A stretch of 64,000 nt of DNA from M269 sp964640795 (GCA_964640795.1 CAZXIN010000012.1:1-64000), one strand, 5' to 3'. Positions 16,791 through 26,559 are shown, numbered from the stretch's first letter. Made by a program: numbers and translations. The notes: a model not told the origin generated them from the letters alone.

Positions 16791-18368
16791 CTATTCCCAC
16801 TCAATCGTCGCAGGTGGCTTACCTGATATGTCGTAAACTACCCGAGAAATACCGTCAATTTCATTGATGATGCGGTTAGACACTTTACCTAAGAAGTCAT
16901 AAGGTAAATGTGCCCAATGTGCGGTCATGAAATCAATCGTTTCCACTGCTCGCAAAGACACAACCCAGTCATATTTACGTGCATCGCCCATTACACCTAC
17001 AGAGCGAACAGGCAAGAAAACCGTGAACGCTTGACTGGTCTTGTGATAAAGGTCAGCTTTGTGTAACTCTTCGATAAAAATAGCATCCGCCAAGCGCAAT
17101 AAATCACAATATTCTTTTTTAACTTCACCGAGAACACGTACACCTAAACCCGGCCCCGGGAATGGATGACGATATAACATGTCGTAAGGCAAACCGAGTT
17201 CAAGCCCTATTTTTCGAACCTCATCTTTAAATAGCTCACGTAATGGTTCAACTAACCCCATATCCATGTCATCAGGCAAACCACCAACATTATGGTGGGA
17301 TTTGATAACATGAGCCTTTCCAGTAGCTGAACCTGCTGACTCGATAACATCTGGGTAAATGGTTCCTTGCGCTAACCACTTGGCGTTAGTTAACTTTTTG
17401 GATTCGTCATCAAACACTTCTACAAACACTCGACCAATGGCTTTGCGTTTTAATTCAGGATCTTCGATGTTTGCAAGCGCATCTAAGAATCTATTTTCTG
17501 CATCAACTTTTACAATATTTAGCCCAAACCCATCAGCAAACATTTCCATCACTTGTTTGCCTTCATTAAGCCTCAATAAACCATTGTCAACAAAGACACA
17601 AGTTAATTGCGTTCCTATGGCACGATGTAACAACATTGCCGTTACTGAGGAATCTACCCCACCAGACAAGCCAAGAATAACTTCGTCATCCCCAACTTGT
17701 TGCTTAATTTTTTCAACGGCATCATCTATGATTGACGCTGGCGTCCAAAGCTTTTCGCATCGGCAAATGTCGATAACAAAATGCGTCAGGATTCTCTCTC
17801 CTTGCTTAGTATGCGTCACTTCTGGATGAAATTGGATCCCATAAAAATGTTTATCCACATTTGCCATCGCCGCAAATGGGCAGCTTGATGTTTGAGCGAC
17901 TGTTACAAAATCATCAGGAATGGCCGACACTTTATCCCCATGACTCATCCAGACATCCAGCAAGCCATTGCCGTTGTCATCAACATGATCTTTAATCGAT
18001 GACAGCAAAGGTACATCTTTAATGACTTCAACTTGCGCATAACCAAACTCTCGTACTTCAGACCCTTTCACAGAGCCACCCAATTGCTCAGCCATTGTCT
18101 GCATGCCATAACAAATACCCAGCACTGGAACGCCTGCTTGATAAACGTATTCAGGAGCTCTAGGGGAATCATTCTCTGTTACCGACTCCGGACCACCTGA
18201 CAAAATAATCCCTTGAGGGTTAAACGCTTTAATTTGTTCCTCTGTAACATCCCATGCCCATAGCTCGCAATAAACACCTATTTCTCGCACCCGGCGTGCG
18301 ATTAACTGCGTGTACTGAGAACCAAAATCTAAGATGAGAATACGCTGGTCGTGGATATTTTTACTCAT
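16791..18368 (-). CDS. guaA: GMP synthase (glutamine-hydrolysing) GuaA
   Basis: GuaA aminates XMP to GMP with glutamine and ATP. The N-terminal class I glutaminase has the nucleophile in GICYGMQTMAEQLGG and its His/Glu in FHPEVTHT. The ATP pyrophosphatase domain has the P-loop GLSGGVDSSVTAMLLHRA, and the C-terminal dimerisation domain ends GKPPATIEWE. The frame extends to a TTG at 18374, but the ATG at 18368 (MSKNIHDQRILILDFG) matches the family start. It is the second gene after guaB, 79 bases away. Confidence 0.97.
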   Translation of the reverse strand: MSKNIHDQRILILDFGSQYTQLIARRVREIGVYCELWAWDVTEEQIKAFNPQGIILSGGPESVTENDSPRAPEYVYQAGVPVLGICYGMQTMAEQLGGSVKGSEVREFGYAQVEVIKDVPLLSSIKDHVDDNGNGLLDVWMSHGDKVSAIPDDFVTVAQTSSCPFAAMANVDKHFYGIQFHPEVTHTKQGERILTHFVIDICRCEKLWTPASIIDDAVEKIKQQVGDDEVILGLSGGVDSSVTAMLLHRAIGTQLTCVFVDNGLLRLNEGKQVMEMFADGFGLNIVKVDAENRFLDALANIEDPELKRKAIGRVFVEVFDDESKKLTNAKWLAQGTIYPDVIESAGSATGKAHVIKSHHNVGGLPDDMDMGLVEPLRELFKDEVRKIGLELGLPYDMLYRHPFPGPGLGVRVLGEVKKEYCDLLRLADAIFIEELHKADLYHKTSQAFTVFLPVRSVGVMGDARKYDWVVSLRAVETIDFMTAHWAHLPYDFLGKVSNRIINEIDGISRVVYDISGKPPATIEWE

Positions 18369-18447
18369 GAACAATTCAACTATTTAGAAATAAGAGGCGA
18401 CCTGATGAATCATCATCAGGCACTGTGTATTAGTATTGTGTTGCTAA

Positions 18448-19917
18448 CTAGCTTACGCGATAGTTTGGAGCTTCTTTGGTTATTGAAACATCATGGACAT
18501 GGGACTCTCCCATCCCTGCTGAGGTCACCTTAACAAAAGTAGGTTTAGTGCGCAGTTCATTAATCGTTGCACAACCGGTTAATCCCATGGCGGAACGTAT
18601 ACCACCTATTTGCTGGTGGATAATATTAGCGATAGGTCCTTTATAAGCAACACGACCTTCGATACCTTCAGGCACCAGTTTTTCAGCACTTTTGCTGTCT
18701 TGGAAATAACGATCAGAAGAGCCATGGCTCTGATTCATCGCACCCAAAGACCCCATGCCTCGGTATGACTTATAGTAACGGCCTTGGTATAACTCTACTT
18801 CACCTGGCGCTTCTTCCGTTCCAGCCAACATGCTGCCAACCATCACAGAGCTAGCACCAGCTGCGATTGCTTTAGCAATATCTCCAGAGAATCGAATACC
18901 GCCATCGGCTATAACCGGAATATCTCTATCAGCCAATGCTGTAACAGCGTCAGAGATAGCTGTAATTTGAGGTACGCCACAACCAGTAACTATACGAGTA
19001 GTACAAATAGAACCAGGACCGATACCAACTTTAACCGCATCTACACCCGCATCGGCAAGAGCTATAGCACCTTCTGCAGTCGCAACGTTACCTGCCACAA
19101 TCTGTAATTCAGGATATGCATCACGCACTTTTTTAACGCTATCAATCACACCTTGAGAGTGCCCATGAGACGTGTCGATAAGCAACACATCTACTCCAGC
19201 TTCAACCAGTAGCTTTATACGCTCATCTGTACCAGGGCCAACACCTACCGCCGCACCAACACGTAACCGTCCAAACTCGTCTTTACAAGCATTGGGTTTA
19301 CTTTCTGCTTTTTGGAAATCTTTTACAGTAATTAGGCCATTAAGTTTAAAATCTTCATCAACGACCAGGATTTTCTCAATTCGATGTTCGTGCATCAGTT
19401 CAAGCACCAACTCGGACTTAGCACCTTCCTTGACTGTCACTAACCGCTCTTTTGGCGTCATAACATTTGAGATAGGCATCTCAAGGTTTTTTTCAAAACG
19501 TAAATCACGTCCAGTGACAATACCGATAAGGCTGTTATTCTCATCAACCACGGGAAAACCTGAATAACCATGTTGATTACTGAGTAAATTCACTTCGCCA
19601 ATGCTGATATCAGCCGTTACTGTCATAGGATCAGATACAACGCCGCTTTCATATTTTTTTACTTGGCGTACTTTGTGAGCTTGCTGCTCGGCAGACATAT
19701 TCTTATGAATAAACCCCATGCCGCCTTCTTGAGCGAGAGCGATAGCTAACCGAGATTCAGTAACAGTATCCATAGCAGCAGAAACGAAAGGAGTATTAAG
19801 CATCACTTTACGCGTGAGGCGCGTTTTAAGATCGGCTGTATGAGGTAAAACAGTGGAGTGACCTGGCACTAACAATACGTCATCAAATGTGAGTGCTTCT
19901 TTGGCGAGTCTTAACAT
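18448..19917 (-). CDS. guaB: IMP dehydrogenase GuaB
   Basis: GuaB oxidises IMP to XMP with NAD+, the committed step to guanine nucleotides. The protein has the (beta/alpha)8 fold interrupted by two CBS domains (about 93-205) and the active-site loop GIGPGSICTTRIVTGCGVPQ with its catalytic Cys. The flap follows (GRYYKSYRGMGSLGAM). The frame opens at an ATG at 19926, but the ATG at 19917 gives MLRLAKEALTFDDVLL, the conserved family start, with AAGG ten bases upstream. It is divergent from xseA and forms the guaBA unit. Confidence 0.96.
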   Translation of the reverse strand: MLRLAKEALTFDDVLLVPGHSTVLPHTADLKTRLTRKVMLNTPFVSAAMDTVTESRLAIALAQEGGMGFIHKNMSAEQQAHKVRQVKKYESGVVSDPMTVTADISIGEVNLLSNQHGYSGFPVVDENNSLIGIVTGRDLRFEKNLEMPISNVMTPKERLVTVKEGAKSELVLELMHEHRIEKILVVDEDFKLNGLITVKDFQKAESKPNACKDEFGRLRVGAAVGVGPGTDERIKLLVEAGVDVLLIDTSHGHSQGVIDSVKKVRDAYPELQIVAGNVATAEGAIALADAGVDAVKVGIGPGSICTTRIVTGCGVPQITAISDAVTALADRDIPVIADGGIRFSGDIAKAIAAGASSVMVGSMLAGTEEAPGEVELYQGRYYKSYRGMGSLGAMNQSHGSSDRYFQDSKSAEKLVPEGIEGRVAYKGPIANIIHQQIGGIRSAMGLTGCATINELRTKPTFVKVTSAGMGESHVHDVSITKEAPNYRVS

Positions 19918-19955
19918 GGCAACCATACCTTAATTGATAATTGAGTTGCTGCGGG

Positions 19956-19984
19956 ATTGTAGTCGTTTTACCTTGTGAGGTAAA
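19956..19984 (-). promoter_or_regulatory. guaBA promoter with overlapping inverted repeat
   Basis: On the minus strand a -35 box TTTACC (19984-19979), a 17-base spacer and a -10 box TACAAT (19961-19956) form a good sigma-70 promoter. A perfect 7-bp inverted repeat, TTTACCT with AGGTAAA at 19967-19984, covers the -35 box and half the spacer, so it may be an operator or a 5' structure. Transcription would begin about 30 bases before the guaB ATG. Confidence 0.55.
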
Positions 19985-20171
19985 CTGCTATTCGAGAAAG
20001 AAACTATTTTATTTAGCATGAGTCATGCCAATAAGTAATCAATAAACGTTCAACATGTTAATTGTCGGTTAATACCATAGTAAAATACGTTACTTTGCCT
20101 ATTTCGAAGTAGCTTTTATACGCTTCAAACATTAATCTATCTTCCCTACACCACCCTTTGAAAAGTTTGAT

Positions 20172-21503
20172 ATGTTTAGCTCTTCTAAGAATCAAAATAT
20201 TCTATCAATTACTCAACTCAACCGATTTGCACGCTCTGTTCTCGATTCAGAAATTGGTCAGGTATGGGTTTCCGCTGAAATCTCAAATTTGGTTATGGCA
20301 AGCTCTGGGCATTGGTACTTCACACTGAAGGACAATAAAGCTCAAGTTAAAGCAGCAATGTTTAAGGGCTCGAATCGTTCAGTCAGTAAAAAACCTCTAG
20401 AGGGCGATAAAGTCCTCGTTCGAGGAAAAGTAAGCTTGTATGAAGCCCGAGGGGATTACCAGTTAATTGTTGAGCATTTGGAACCCGAAGGAGAAGGCCG
20501 CCTTAAACAAGAATTTGAAAAGCTTAAGCAAAAACTCAATGCGGACGGTTTGTTTACCTTACAAACAAAGCAACCCATCCCCGCTAATATCAAAAAAGTT
20601 GGAATTGTTACATCACCTACAGGAGCGGCAATACAAGACATACTCACAGTATTAAAACGCAGGAACCCCAATATTGATGTCATCATCTATCCCGCTATGG
20701 TTCAAGGCGAGCAAGCAACACAACAAATAGTAAGAGCAATTCAACAAGCTGACAATCGCCAAGAGGTAGATATCCTCATCGTTGGACGTGGTGGCGGATC
20801 GCTGGAAGACTTGTGGTGTTTTAACGACGAACGATTGGCACATGTCATATTTAACTCAGAATTACCCATTATTAGCGCGGTAGGCCATGAGATAGACTTT
20901 AGTATCGCTGATTTAGTAGCCGATGTAAGGGCACCAACGCCTTCTGCAGCAGCGGAACTCGTTAGTGTTGACCATAATCAGCTGAATCACAAAATCAACC
21001 AATATAGGGACGATTTATATCGCGCTGCTTTGCGCTCACTGCAAAGTAAAGCTCATCAACTAGAAATCAAACGCAGCCAACTAGATCAATTTCATCCTAA
21101 TAGACAATTGCTACAACAATATCAACATGTGGACAACCTTCACCTCAAATTGAGGCATGCCATGACTCAAAAGATACAGAAAGAAAAAGTCCATATGTCA
21201 GCGCTTAAAACAGCAATGAACAAGCACTTACCCAATCATAAAACAAAGGACTTGAATCATAGGCTGCAAGAAATGAAATCTATACTTCTCAATCATATAA
21301 GCAGGGCAATGCTCTCAGCTAACAATAGGTTAGCAACACAAGCGCAACTTCTGAATACAATGAGCCCCTTAGCAACATTGTCACGAGGTTACAGCATTAG
21401 TTTTAAAGAAGGGGACATTGTCAGAAGCAAAACAGAGTTGACCAAAGGGGATGTATTAGAAACGCAGTTTGCAGACGGCAAAGTTAAAAGCCGCATTATT
21501 TAG
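20172..21503 (+). CDS. xseA: Exodeoxyribonuclease VII large subunit XseA
   Basis: XseA, with XseB, degrades single-stranded DNA in repair. The 443-residue protein has the N-terminal OB fold (QVWVSAEISNLVMASSGHWYFTLKD at about 30-54). The catalytic region includes VGIVTSPTGAAIQDIL and GRGGGSLEDLWCFNDE, followed by SAVGHEIDFSIADLVADVRAPTPSAAAEL. A long coiled-coil arm spans about 275-390, and the C-terminal SRGYSI strand is conserved. It is divergent from guaB; xseB is not in this window. Confidence 0.96.
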   Translation: MFSSSKNQNILSITQLNRFARSVLDSEIGQVWVSAEISNLVMASSGHWYFTLKDNKAQVKAAMFKGSNRSVSKKPLEGDKVLVRGKVSLYEARGDYQLIVEHLEPEGEGRLKQEFEKLKQKLNADGLFTLQTKQPIPANIKKVGIVTSPTGAAIQDILTVLKRRNPNIDVIIYPAMVQGEQATQQIVRAIQQADNRQEVDILIVGRGGGSLEDLWCFNDERLAHVIFNSELPIISAVGHEIDFSIADLVADVRAPTPSAAAELVSVDHNQLNHKINQYRDDLYRAALRSLQSKAHQLEIKRSQLDQFHPNRQLLQQYQHVDNLHLKLRHAMTQKIQKEKVHMSALKTAMNKHLPNHKTKDLNHRLQEMKSILLNHISRAMLSANNRLATQAQLLNTMSPLATLSRGYSISFKEGDIVRSKTELTKGDVLETQFADGKVKSRII

Positions 21504-21822
21504 CTTTCATGCACACACAAGCTGTTCATTTTTTATACAAAACGTTAAAAACCACAAACTATAATCTGCGTTAATCTGATACTGTATCGACATTATGGGC
21601 TCAGCTCTAATAAAAAAACTCAACAATTTCAACCTATTCGGTAAAAAATAGTGCAGTTTATTAAAAAAAGGCTGCGAAGCTTGATAAAAACTCATAGAAT
21701 ATGAAACGTCGCTACAGGAATAATGTGGCGTCCTCTAAAATCTACCAATTTCATGAATACGTTTGACGCAGCTCGCTGCGTCATTTTTTTATTCTTTGAA
21801 ATACTCCTCTAGCAGCTTCTCA
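21504..21822 (+). other. Gap between xseA and der ending in a strong terminator
   Basis: These 319 bases between the converging ends of xseA and der hold no credible gene. A TATAAT-like box occurs near 21560 and the strong plus-strand terminator lies at 21764-21783, so a small RNA of about 200 bases is possible, but no good -35 box was found. An 18-codon ATG frame at 21595 has no ribosome binding site and is probably chance. Confidence 0.4.
21764..21783 (+). terminator. Strong plus-strand terminator between xseA and der
   Basis: An 8-bp GC-rich stem (TGACGCAG/CTGCGTCA) with tetraloop CTCG is followed by seven T residues. It ends transcription 260 bases beyond xseA, which is a long way for a simple gene terminator. 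Confidence 0.85.
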
Positions 21823-23268
21823 TTATTTACGCTTATTGTGTCTATCCATCAATCGGCGACGCTTTCTTTGTTGAGCTAAACTAAGCTCACTACTATTCGC
21901 TTCAAACGGGTTAGCACCTTCTCTAAACTCTATTTTGATTGGTGTGCCCATGCTCTGTAGGGATTTACGATAGTAGTTCATCATGTAACGCTTATACGAA
22001 TCCGGTAAATCTTTTACTTGATTCCCATGAATAACAATCACTGGAGGATTGTAACCACCAGCATGTGCATATTTCATTTTTACACGTCTCCCTCTGACCA
22101 TAGGTGGCTGGTGATCCTGTTGCGCCAACTCCATGATACGCGTCAACATAGAGGTGTTAATACGTTTTGTCGCTGATGCGTAAGCTTCCTGAACGGATTC
22201 AAACAAATGACCGACACCTGTTCCGTGCAGTGCTGATATAAAGTGCAATCGAGCAAAATCAATGAACCCTAATCGCCTATCGAGCTCTCTTTTTATCTCA
22301 TCCTTAACGTAACTATCAAGACCGTCCCACTTGTTGACTGCCAATACAAGTGAGCGACCTGAATTAAGAACAAAACCTAGCAAGCTTAAATCTTGATCAG
22401 TGATACCTTGCGTTGCGTCCACCACTAACAAAACAACATTTGATTCTTCAATAGCCTGCAATGTTTTGATAATAGAGAACTTCTCGACAGTTTCAGACAC
22501 TTTACGTTTTTTACGCACACCTGCAGTATCAATTAATATGTATTCGCGCTCGTCACGCTCCATCGGGATAAATACACTATCTCTTGTTGTACCAGGCATA
22601 TCGAAAACAACAACACGCTCTTCACCAAGAATTCGATTGGTTAATGTTGATTTCCCCACATTAGGTTTGCCAACTATGGCTAATTTAATAGGTGAATTAA
22701 CTAGTTGTTCAAGTTGCTCATCTGCATTTAGCTCTTCCGCCTCAACATCAATTTTTATTTCCATATCAGGAAATGCATCAGAAAGTGGTGCTAACGCTTT
22801 ATTCAATAAGTTACTAATTCCACGACCATGTGCAGCAGCAATTTGTTGGATTTCACCTAACCCTAATTGAAAAAACTCCGCAGTTTCACTATCACCGTCG
22901 ATACCGTCAACCTTGTTCGCTACAACAAATAATGTTTTCTCTTTTCGCCTAATGTAATCCGCGATAGCTTGATCTGCTGCTGTCAAACCATCTCTAGCAT
23001 CAACTAAAAAGAAGATAACATCAGCTTCATCAATAGCTAACAAAGATTGTTCCGCCATTAACGCATCAATACCCTTTTCGTCGCCACTAATACCACCCGT
23101 ATCCACAACAATAAACTGACGCTCTTCGAATCTTGCTTGGCCGTACTTTCTATCTCGCGTTAAGCCAGGGAAATCGGCAACCAGAGCATCTCTAGTACGA
23201 GTCAAGCGATTGAACAATGTCGATTTTCCTACATTTGGGCGCCCAACAAGAGCGACGACAGGTAGCAT
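21823..23268 (-). CDS. der: Ribosome assembly GTPase Der (EngA)
   Basis: Der is an essential tandem GTPase for 50S subunit maturation. In 481 residues it carries two G domains. The first has GRPNVGKST at about 9-17, DFPGLTRD and NKVDG. The second has GKPNVGKST at about 200-208, DMPGTTRD, DTAG and NKWDG. A C-terminal KH-like domain (about 375-465) and a basic tail (QQRKRRRLMDRHNKRK) follow. It lies after bamB with a strong hairpin between them. Confidence 0.97.
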   Translation of the reverse strand: MLPVVALVGRPNVGKSTLFNRLTRTRDALVADFPGLTRDRKYGQARFEERQFIVVDTGGISGDEKGIDALMAEQSLLAIDEADVIFFLVDARDGLTAADQAIADYIRRKEKTLFVVANKVDGIDGDSETAEFFQLGLGEIQQIAAAHGRGISNLLNKALAPLSDAFPDMEIKIDVEAEELNADEQLEQLVNSPIKLAIVGKPNVGKSTLTNRILGEERVVVFDMPGTTRDSVFIPMERDEREYILIDTAGVRKKRKVSETVEKFSIIKTLQAIEESNVVLLVVDATQGITDQDLSLLGFVLNSGRSLVLAVNKWDGLDSYVKDEIKRELDRRLGFIDFARLHFISALHGTGVGHLFESVQEAYASATKRINTSMLTRIMELAQQDHQPPMVRGRRVKMKYAHAGGYNPPVIVIHGNQVKDLPDSYKRYMMNYYRKSLQSMGTPIKIEFREGANPFEANSSELSLAQQRKRRRLMDRHNKRK

Positions 23269-23297
23269 AATTATTTCCTTCGTTGTTCTAAAACATA

Positions 23298-23329
23298 AAA
23301 GCGGCTACAGGAAATCCTGTAGCCGCTTT
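23298..23329 (-). terminator. Hairpin terminator between bamB and der
   Basis: A 14-bp nearly uninterrupted stem (AAAGCGGCTACAGG/CCTGTAGCCGCTTT) with a four-base loop is followed on the minus strand by TTATGTTTTAG. It lies in the 78-base gap downstream of bamB and upstream of der, so it may end or attenuate the bamB transcript. Confidence 0.75.
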
Positions 23330-23346
23330 CAAAATATTCATAAATT

Positions 23347-24594
23347 CTACGGCGTTAGCAAAGCAACGACTTTTCCATCACGAGTTTGAGTATAGACGGT
23401 ATTTCCTTCTACTACTGGCGTGACATAAATAGACTCATCTTCATCATTTCCGCCAACTCTAGCACGAGCAACGATTTCACCATCATCTTGACGAATCCAA
23501 TGCATAATACCGTAACGATCACCGAGTACAAGATAGTCGGACACAGGTTGAGCAGCCGTCACGTTGCGATCGTTAAGTCCACCTTGACTCCACAACTCTA
23601 TGCCATTGCGCCGATCTAAAGCATAAATATTACTATTGGAATCAACGACAAATAAACTGTTACCGTCAATACTGATACTACGAGAGGATTTATATTCACG
23701 ACTCCAAACTACACGTCCAGATCTAATTTCTACAGCCGCCAACGTACCATCATACGAAATAACATAGGCAATGCCCGCTAAAACAAGCGGCTTTCCATCT
23801 ATGTCGATAATACGTTGTAACTCGGTTGCACCTGTTGGTTTACCTATAGTCTGTTCCCATGCCACTTGCCCTGTATCGGCAATAACAACAGCTAAACGTC
23901 CAGTTGCTGTACCCGTAATAATGCCACCCGAGTCAGCCACTGGTGCAGCAACTCCTCTTAAAGACAATGGAGGGACTTCTGATTCATACGTCCAGCGCTG
24001 CTCTCCCGTTTCTGCATCAAGCGCAAATAATGTTCCTGCGCCAGTATTAAAAGCAACGATACCCGCGTCAATTGCCGGTTCAGCTAAAACTTCACCTTTA
24101 ACTTGCTGTTGCCAAACGGTTTCACCTGTCTTTGCATCGAGCGCATAGACATCTCCGTTCTCTGTACCGAAGAATACTTTCTCATAGGCGACACCTAAAC
24201 CACCACCTATCTTAGCTGACTCACCGCTTTGCCAAAGTCTAGTAATAAAAGAAAAAAAGCCTTTCTTCTTATACTCAGCAAAATTGCGTTGCCACAGCCT
24301 CTTGCCATCTTCTGGGTTAAATGCAACAACTTTCCCATGACGATCTGCCACATACAATGTATCGTATGCGTAGGCAGGCTTTAATCTTGAAAAATAGCCT
24401 TTAACGCCTTTGCCAATATCCTTTGACCAAATTTTTTCAGGCTCAAACTCTTCGGCTATAGGCTCAAGCCGCTTACGCTCTATTTTCTCTTTATTAACAA
24501 ACCACGTCCCCGGGTTTGTCCAACTTGGCAAAGTGGAGCAACCACCAAGGCCTAACGACGCTATTAATAATAAGGATACTAACCGAGTACTCAA
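23347..24594 (-). CDS. bamB: Outer membrane assembly lipoprotein BamB
   Basis: BamB is a beta-propeller lipoprotein of the BAM complex that inserts outer-membrane proteins. The mature protein has repeated PQQ-type blades (for example VYALDAKTGETVWQQ, LFALDAETGEQRW, IYALDRRNGIELW). The frame opens at an ATG at 24612 overlapping yfgM. A TTG at 24594 is better placed: GGAG lies six bases before it, it follows the yfgM stop by one base, and it gives a clean signal peptide with lipobox LGGC (Cys 19, 415 residues). The TTG start is an inference; the gene identity is firm. Confidence 0.93.
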   Translation of the reverse strand: MSTRLVSLLLIASLGLGGCSTLPSWTNPGTWFVNKEKIERKRLEPIAEEFEPEKIWSKDIGKGVKGYFSRLKPAYAYDTLYVADRHGKVVAFNPEDGKRLWQRNFAEYKKKGFFSFITRLWQSGESAKIGGGLGVAYEKVFFGTENGDVYALDAKTGETVWQQQVKGEVLAEPAIDAGIVAFNTGAGTLFALDAETGEQRWTYESEVPPLSLRGVAAPVADSGGIITGTATGRLAVVIADTGQVAWEQTIGKPTGATELQRIIDIDGKPLVLAGIAYVISYDGTLAAVEIRSGRVVWSREYKSSRSISIDGNSLFVVDSNSNIYALDRRNGIELWSQGGLNDRNVTAAQPVSDYLVLGDRYGIMHWIRQDDGEIVARARVGGNDEDESIYVTPVVEGNTVYTQTRDGKVVALLTP

Positions 24595-24595
24595 A

Positions 24596-25225
24596 TTACT
24601 CTCCATCAACACGTTCAGAAGCTAAGTTATCCAACTTCATCTGAACAAGCGTATTGTTATCTTTTTCTTCTATCGACGTGCTATAAGCCGCACGAGCTTT
24701 ATCAAAATTACCTTGAGATTGGTATATATCACCTTTAATCTCATTAACTTGTGCACTAAATGCAGGCTGATTCACGTTAGAGAGAATAGATAAAGCTTCA
24801 TCATAATTCTCTTGGTGCTTATAAATTCTTGAAAGCCGAATATTGGCGACACTTTTCAAAACATCGTCACTACTATTATCAGCGGCCCATTTTAGCTGTT
24901 TAGTCGCTTCAGCAAAGTCACTTCTTACAACAGCTTCTTTAGCAACCTGCAATGCTGCTAATACGGCATAACCGCTATTTTCACTGTCGTTAACAAATTC
25001 AACAGCAGAATTAATACTCGCACTCTCCTGTGCTAATTCTTCTACAACATTTTGATAGGCTAACGATGCTCGCTCTTTAGAGGCCAATTGCTCTGCAGAA
25101 TAGTAACGCCACCCCCATAAGCCACCAAGCCCCAAAACAGCACCTAAAATAATTGCAGTGCCATTTTCCTTCCAAAACTTTTTAATCGCTTCGACCTGCT
25201 GCTCTTCAGTCTCTAAATCTTGCAT
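24596..25225 (-). CDS. yfgM: Periplasmic chaperone-like protein YfgM (TPR-like)
   Basis: YfgM is an inner-membrane protein with a periplasmic TPR-like domain that associates with PpiD and the Sec translocon. The 209-residue protein has the typical cytoplasmic start (DLETEEQQVEAIKKFWKENG) and one membrane helix (AIILGAVLGLGGLWGWRYY, about 24-42). Helical repeats follow (NIRLSRIYKHQENYDEALSIL; IKGDIYQSQGNFDKARAAY). Its stop touches the preferred bamB start, as expected for coupled genes. Confidence 0.92.
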   Translation of the reverse strand: MQDLETEEQQVEAIKKFWKENGTAIILGAVLGLGGLWGWRYYSAEQLASKERASLAYQNVVEELAQESASINSAVEFVNDSENSGYAVLAALQVAKEAVVRSDFAEATKQLKWAADNSSDDVLKSVANIRLSRIYKHQENYDEALSILSNVNQPAFSAQVNEIKGDIYQSQGNFDKARAAYSTSIEEKDNNTLVQMKLDNLASERVDGE

Positions 25226-25284
25226 CTTGTCCTCTTACTTCGTATTCATTACTGCGCTCATAACTCATCTTTGAGCACAAAATT

Positions 25285-26559
25285 TTATTGTTTGTTCGAT
25301 AAAATCGTTATTAGTTGTTCAACACTTATCGATTGTTGTTCTTGTTGCTCTCGCATCATTTTTACAGTTACTAGATTAGCTTCTACTTCGCTATCTCCAA
25401 TAATCAATGTCATTGCAGCACCGCTCGCGTCTGCTCGTTTCATTTGCTTCTTAAAATTTCCACCGCCACAATGGTTCATTATCCTCAGATTAGGCAACAC
25501 ATCTCTTAACTTTTCTGCAACGTTGACAGAAAAAGTTTCCGCAGCGTCCCCTAATGCACAAACATAAACATCGACATTTGATGACACATGCGTTATCAGG
25601 TCGAGTTCTTGAAGCATAAGCACTAGGCGTTCTAACCCTAGAGCAAAACCCACTGCGGTTGTTGCTTTACCTCCAAGTTGTTGAACCAAACCATCGTAAC
25701 GGCCACCGGCACATACAGTCCCTTGCGCCCCCAAAGAGTCTGTTACCCATTCAAATACGGTACGATTGTAGTAGTCTAGACCGCGTACCAAAGCGGGGTT
25801 CACTCTATATTTGATGCCAGAAGCATCCAAACGTTCCCTCAATTGACTAAAATGTCGTTCAGAATCGCTATCTAAATGATCAATCAATTTAGGCGCATTC
25901 ACCACAACAGCTTGTACCTCAGGGTTTTTACTGTCCAATACGCGAAGCGGGTTAGATTCCAAACGCCTTAAGCTGTCATCATCAAGGGCGTCCTTGTGTT
26001 TGCTAAGATAGGCAATCAAGGTATCTTTGTAAGCTGCTCTCGCTTCATTTGAGCCTAGAGAGTTAAGCTCAAGTACGACATGCTCTGACATGCCTAGCAC
26101 TTTCCATAAACGAGCCGTCATTAGAATCAACTCAGCGTCAATATCTGATCCATCTAAACCAAATGTTTCTACGCCAAATTGATGAAACTGACGGTAACGC
26201 CCCTTTTGTGGACGTTCGTGGCGAAACATAGGCCCCATATACCAAAGCCTCTGCTGTTGATTATAGAGCAGTCCGTTTTGAATACCTGCACGTACAGCAC
26301 TAGCCGTACCTTCCGGCCTAAGTGTTAAGCTATCACCATTTCGATCATCAAAAGTGTACATTTCTTTTTCAACAATATCAGTGACTTCACCAATTGAACG
26401 TTTGAACAGATCTGTACTTTCAACAATTGGGGTTCTAATTTCTTGATAGCCGTAACTAGACACCAACTGGCGAATTGTCTCTTCAACAAATTGCCATTGC
26501 ACCGATTGCTCAGGCAAACAATCATTCATCCCGCGAATGGCCTGAATATTTTTACTCAC
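25285..26559 (-). CDS. hisS: Histidyl-tRNA synthetase HisS
   Basis: HisS charges tRNA-His. The 424-residue class II synthetase shows motif 1 (EIRTPIVEST), motif 2 (FRHERPQKGRYRQFHQFGVE), the histidine-binding VRGLDYYNRTVFEW, and motif 3 (TAVGFALGLERL). The anticodon-binding domain is C-terminal. The start codon is GTG at 26557-26559, with AGGA six bases upstream. It follows ispG and has its own promoter, which is intertwined with the ispG terminator. Confidence 0.97.
   Translation of the reverse strand: MSKNIQAIRGMNDCLPEQSVQWQFVEETIRQLVSSYGYQEIRTPIVESTDLFKRSIGEVTDIVEKEMYTFDDRNGDSLTLRPEGTASAVRAGIQNGLLYNQQQRLWYMGPMFRHERPQKGRYRQFHQFGVETFGLDGSDIDAELILMTARLWKVLGMSEHVVLELNSLGSNEARAAYKDTLIAYLSKHKDALDDDSLRRLESNPLRVLDSKNPEVQAVVVNAPKLIDHLDSDSERHFSQLRERLDASGIKYRVNPALVRGLDYYNRTVFEWVTDSLGAQGTVCAGGRYDGLVQQLGGKATTAVGFALGLERLVLMLQELDLITHVSSNVDVYVCALGDAAETFSVNVAEKLRDVLPNLRIMNHCGGGNFKKQMKRADASGAAMTLIIGDSEVEANLVTVKMMREQQEQQSISVEQLITILSNKQ

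Noticed and set aside
17359..17829. 156-codon open frame antisense to guaA
   Set aside because: It is Ser-rich and has no recognisable domain; guaA fully explains the conservation of the stretch.
21595..21651. 18-codon frame in the xseA-der gap
   Set aside because: It has no ribosome binding site, polar-basic composition and no sign of conservation.
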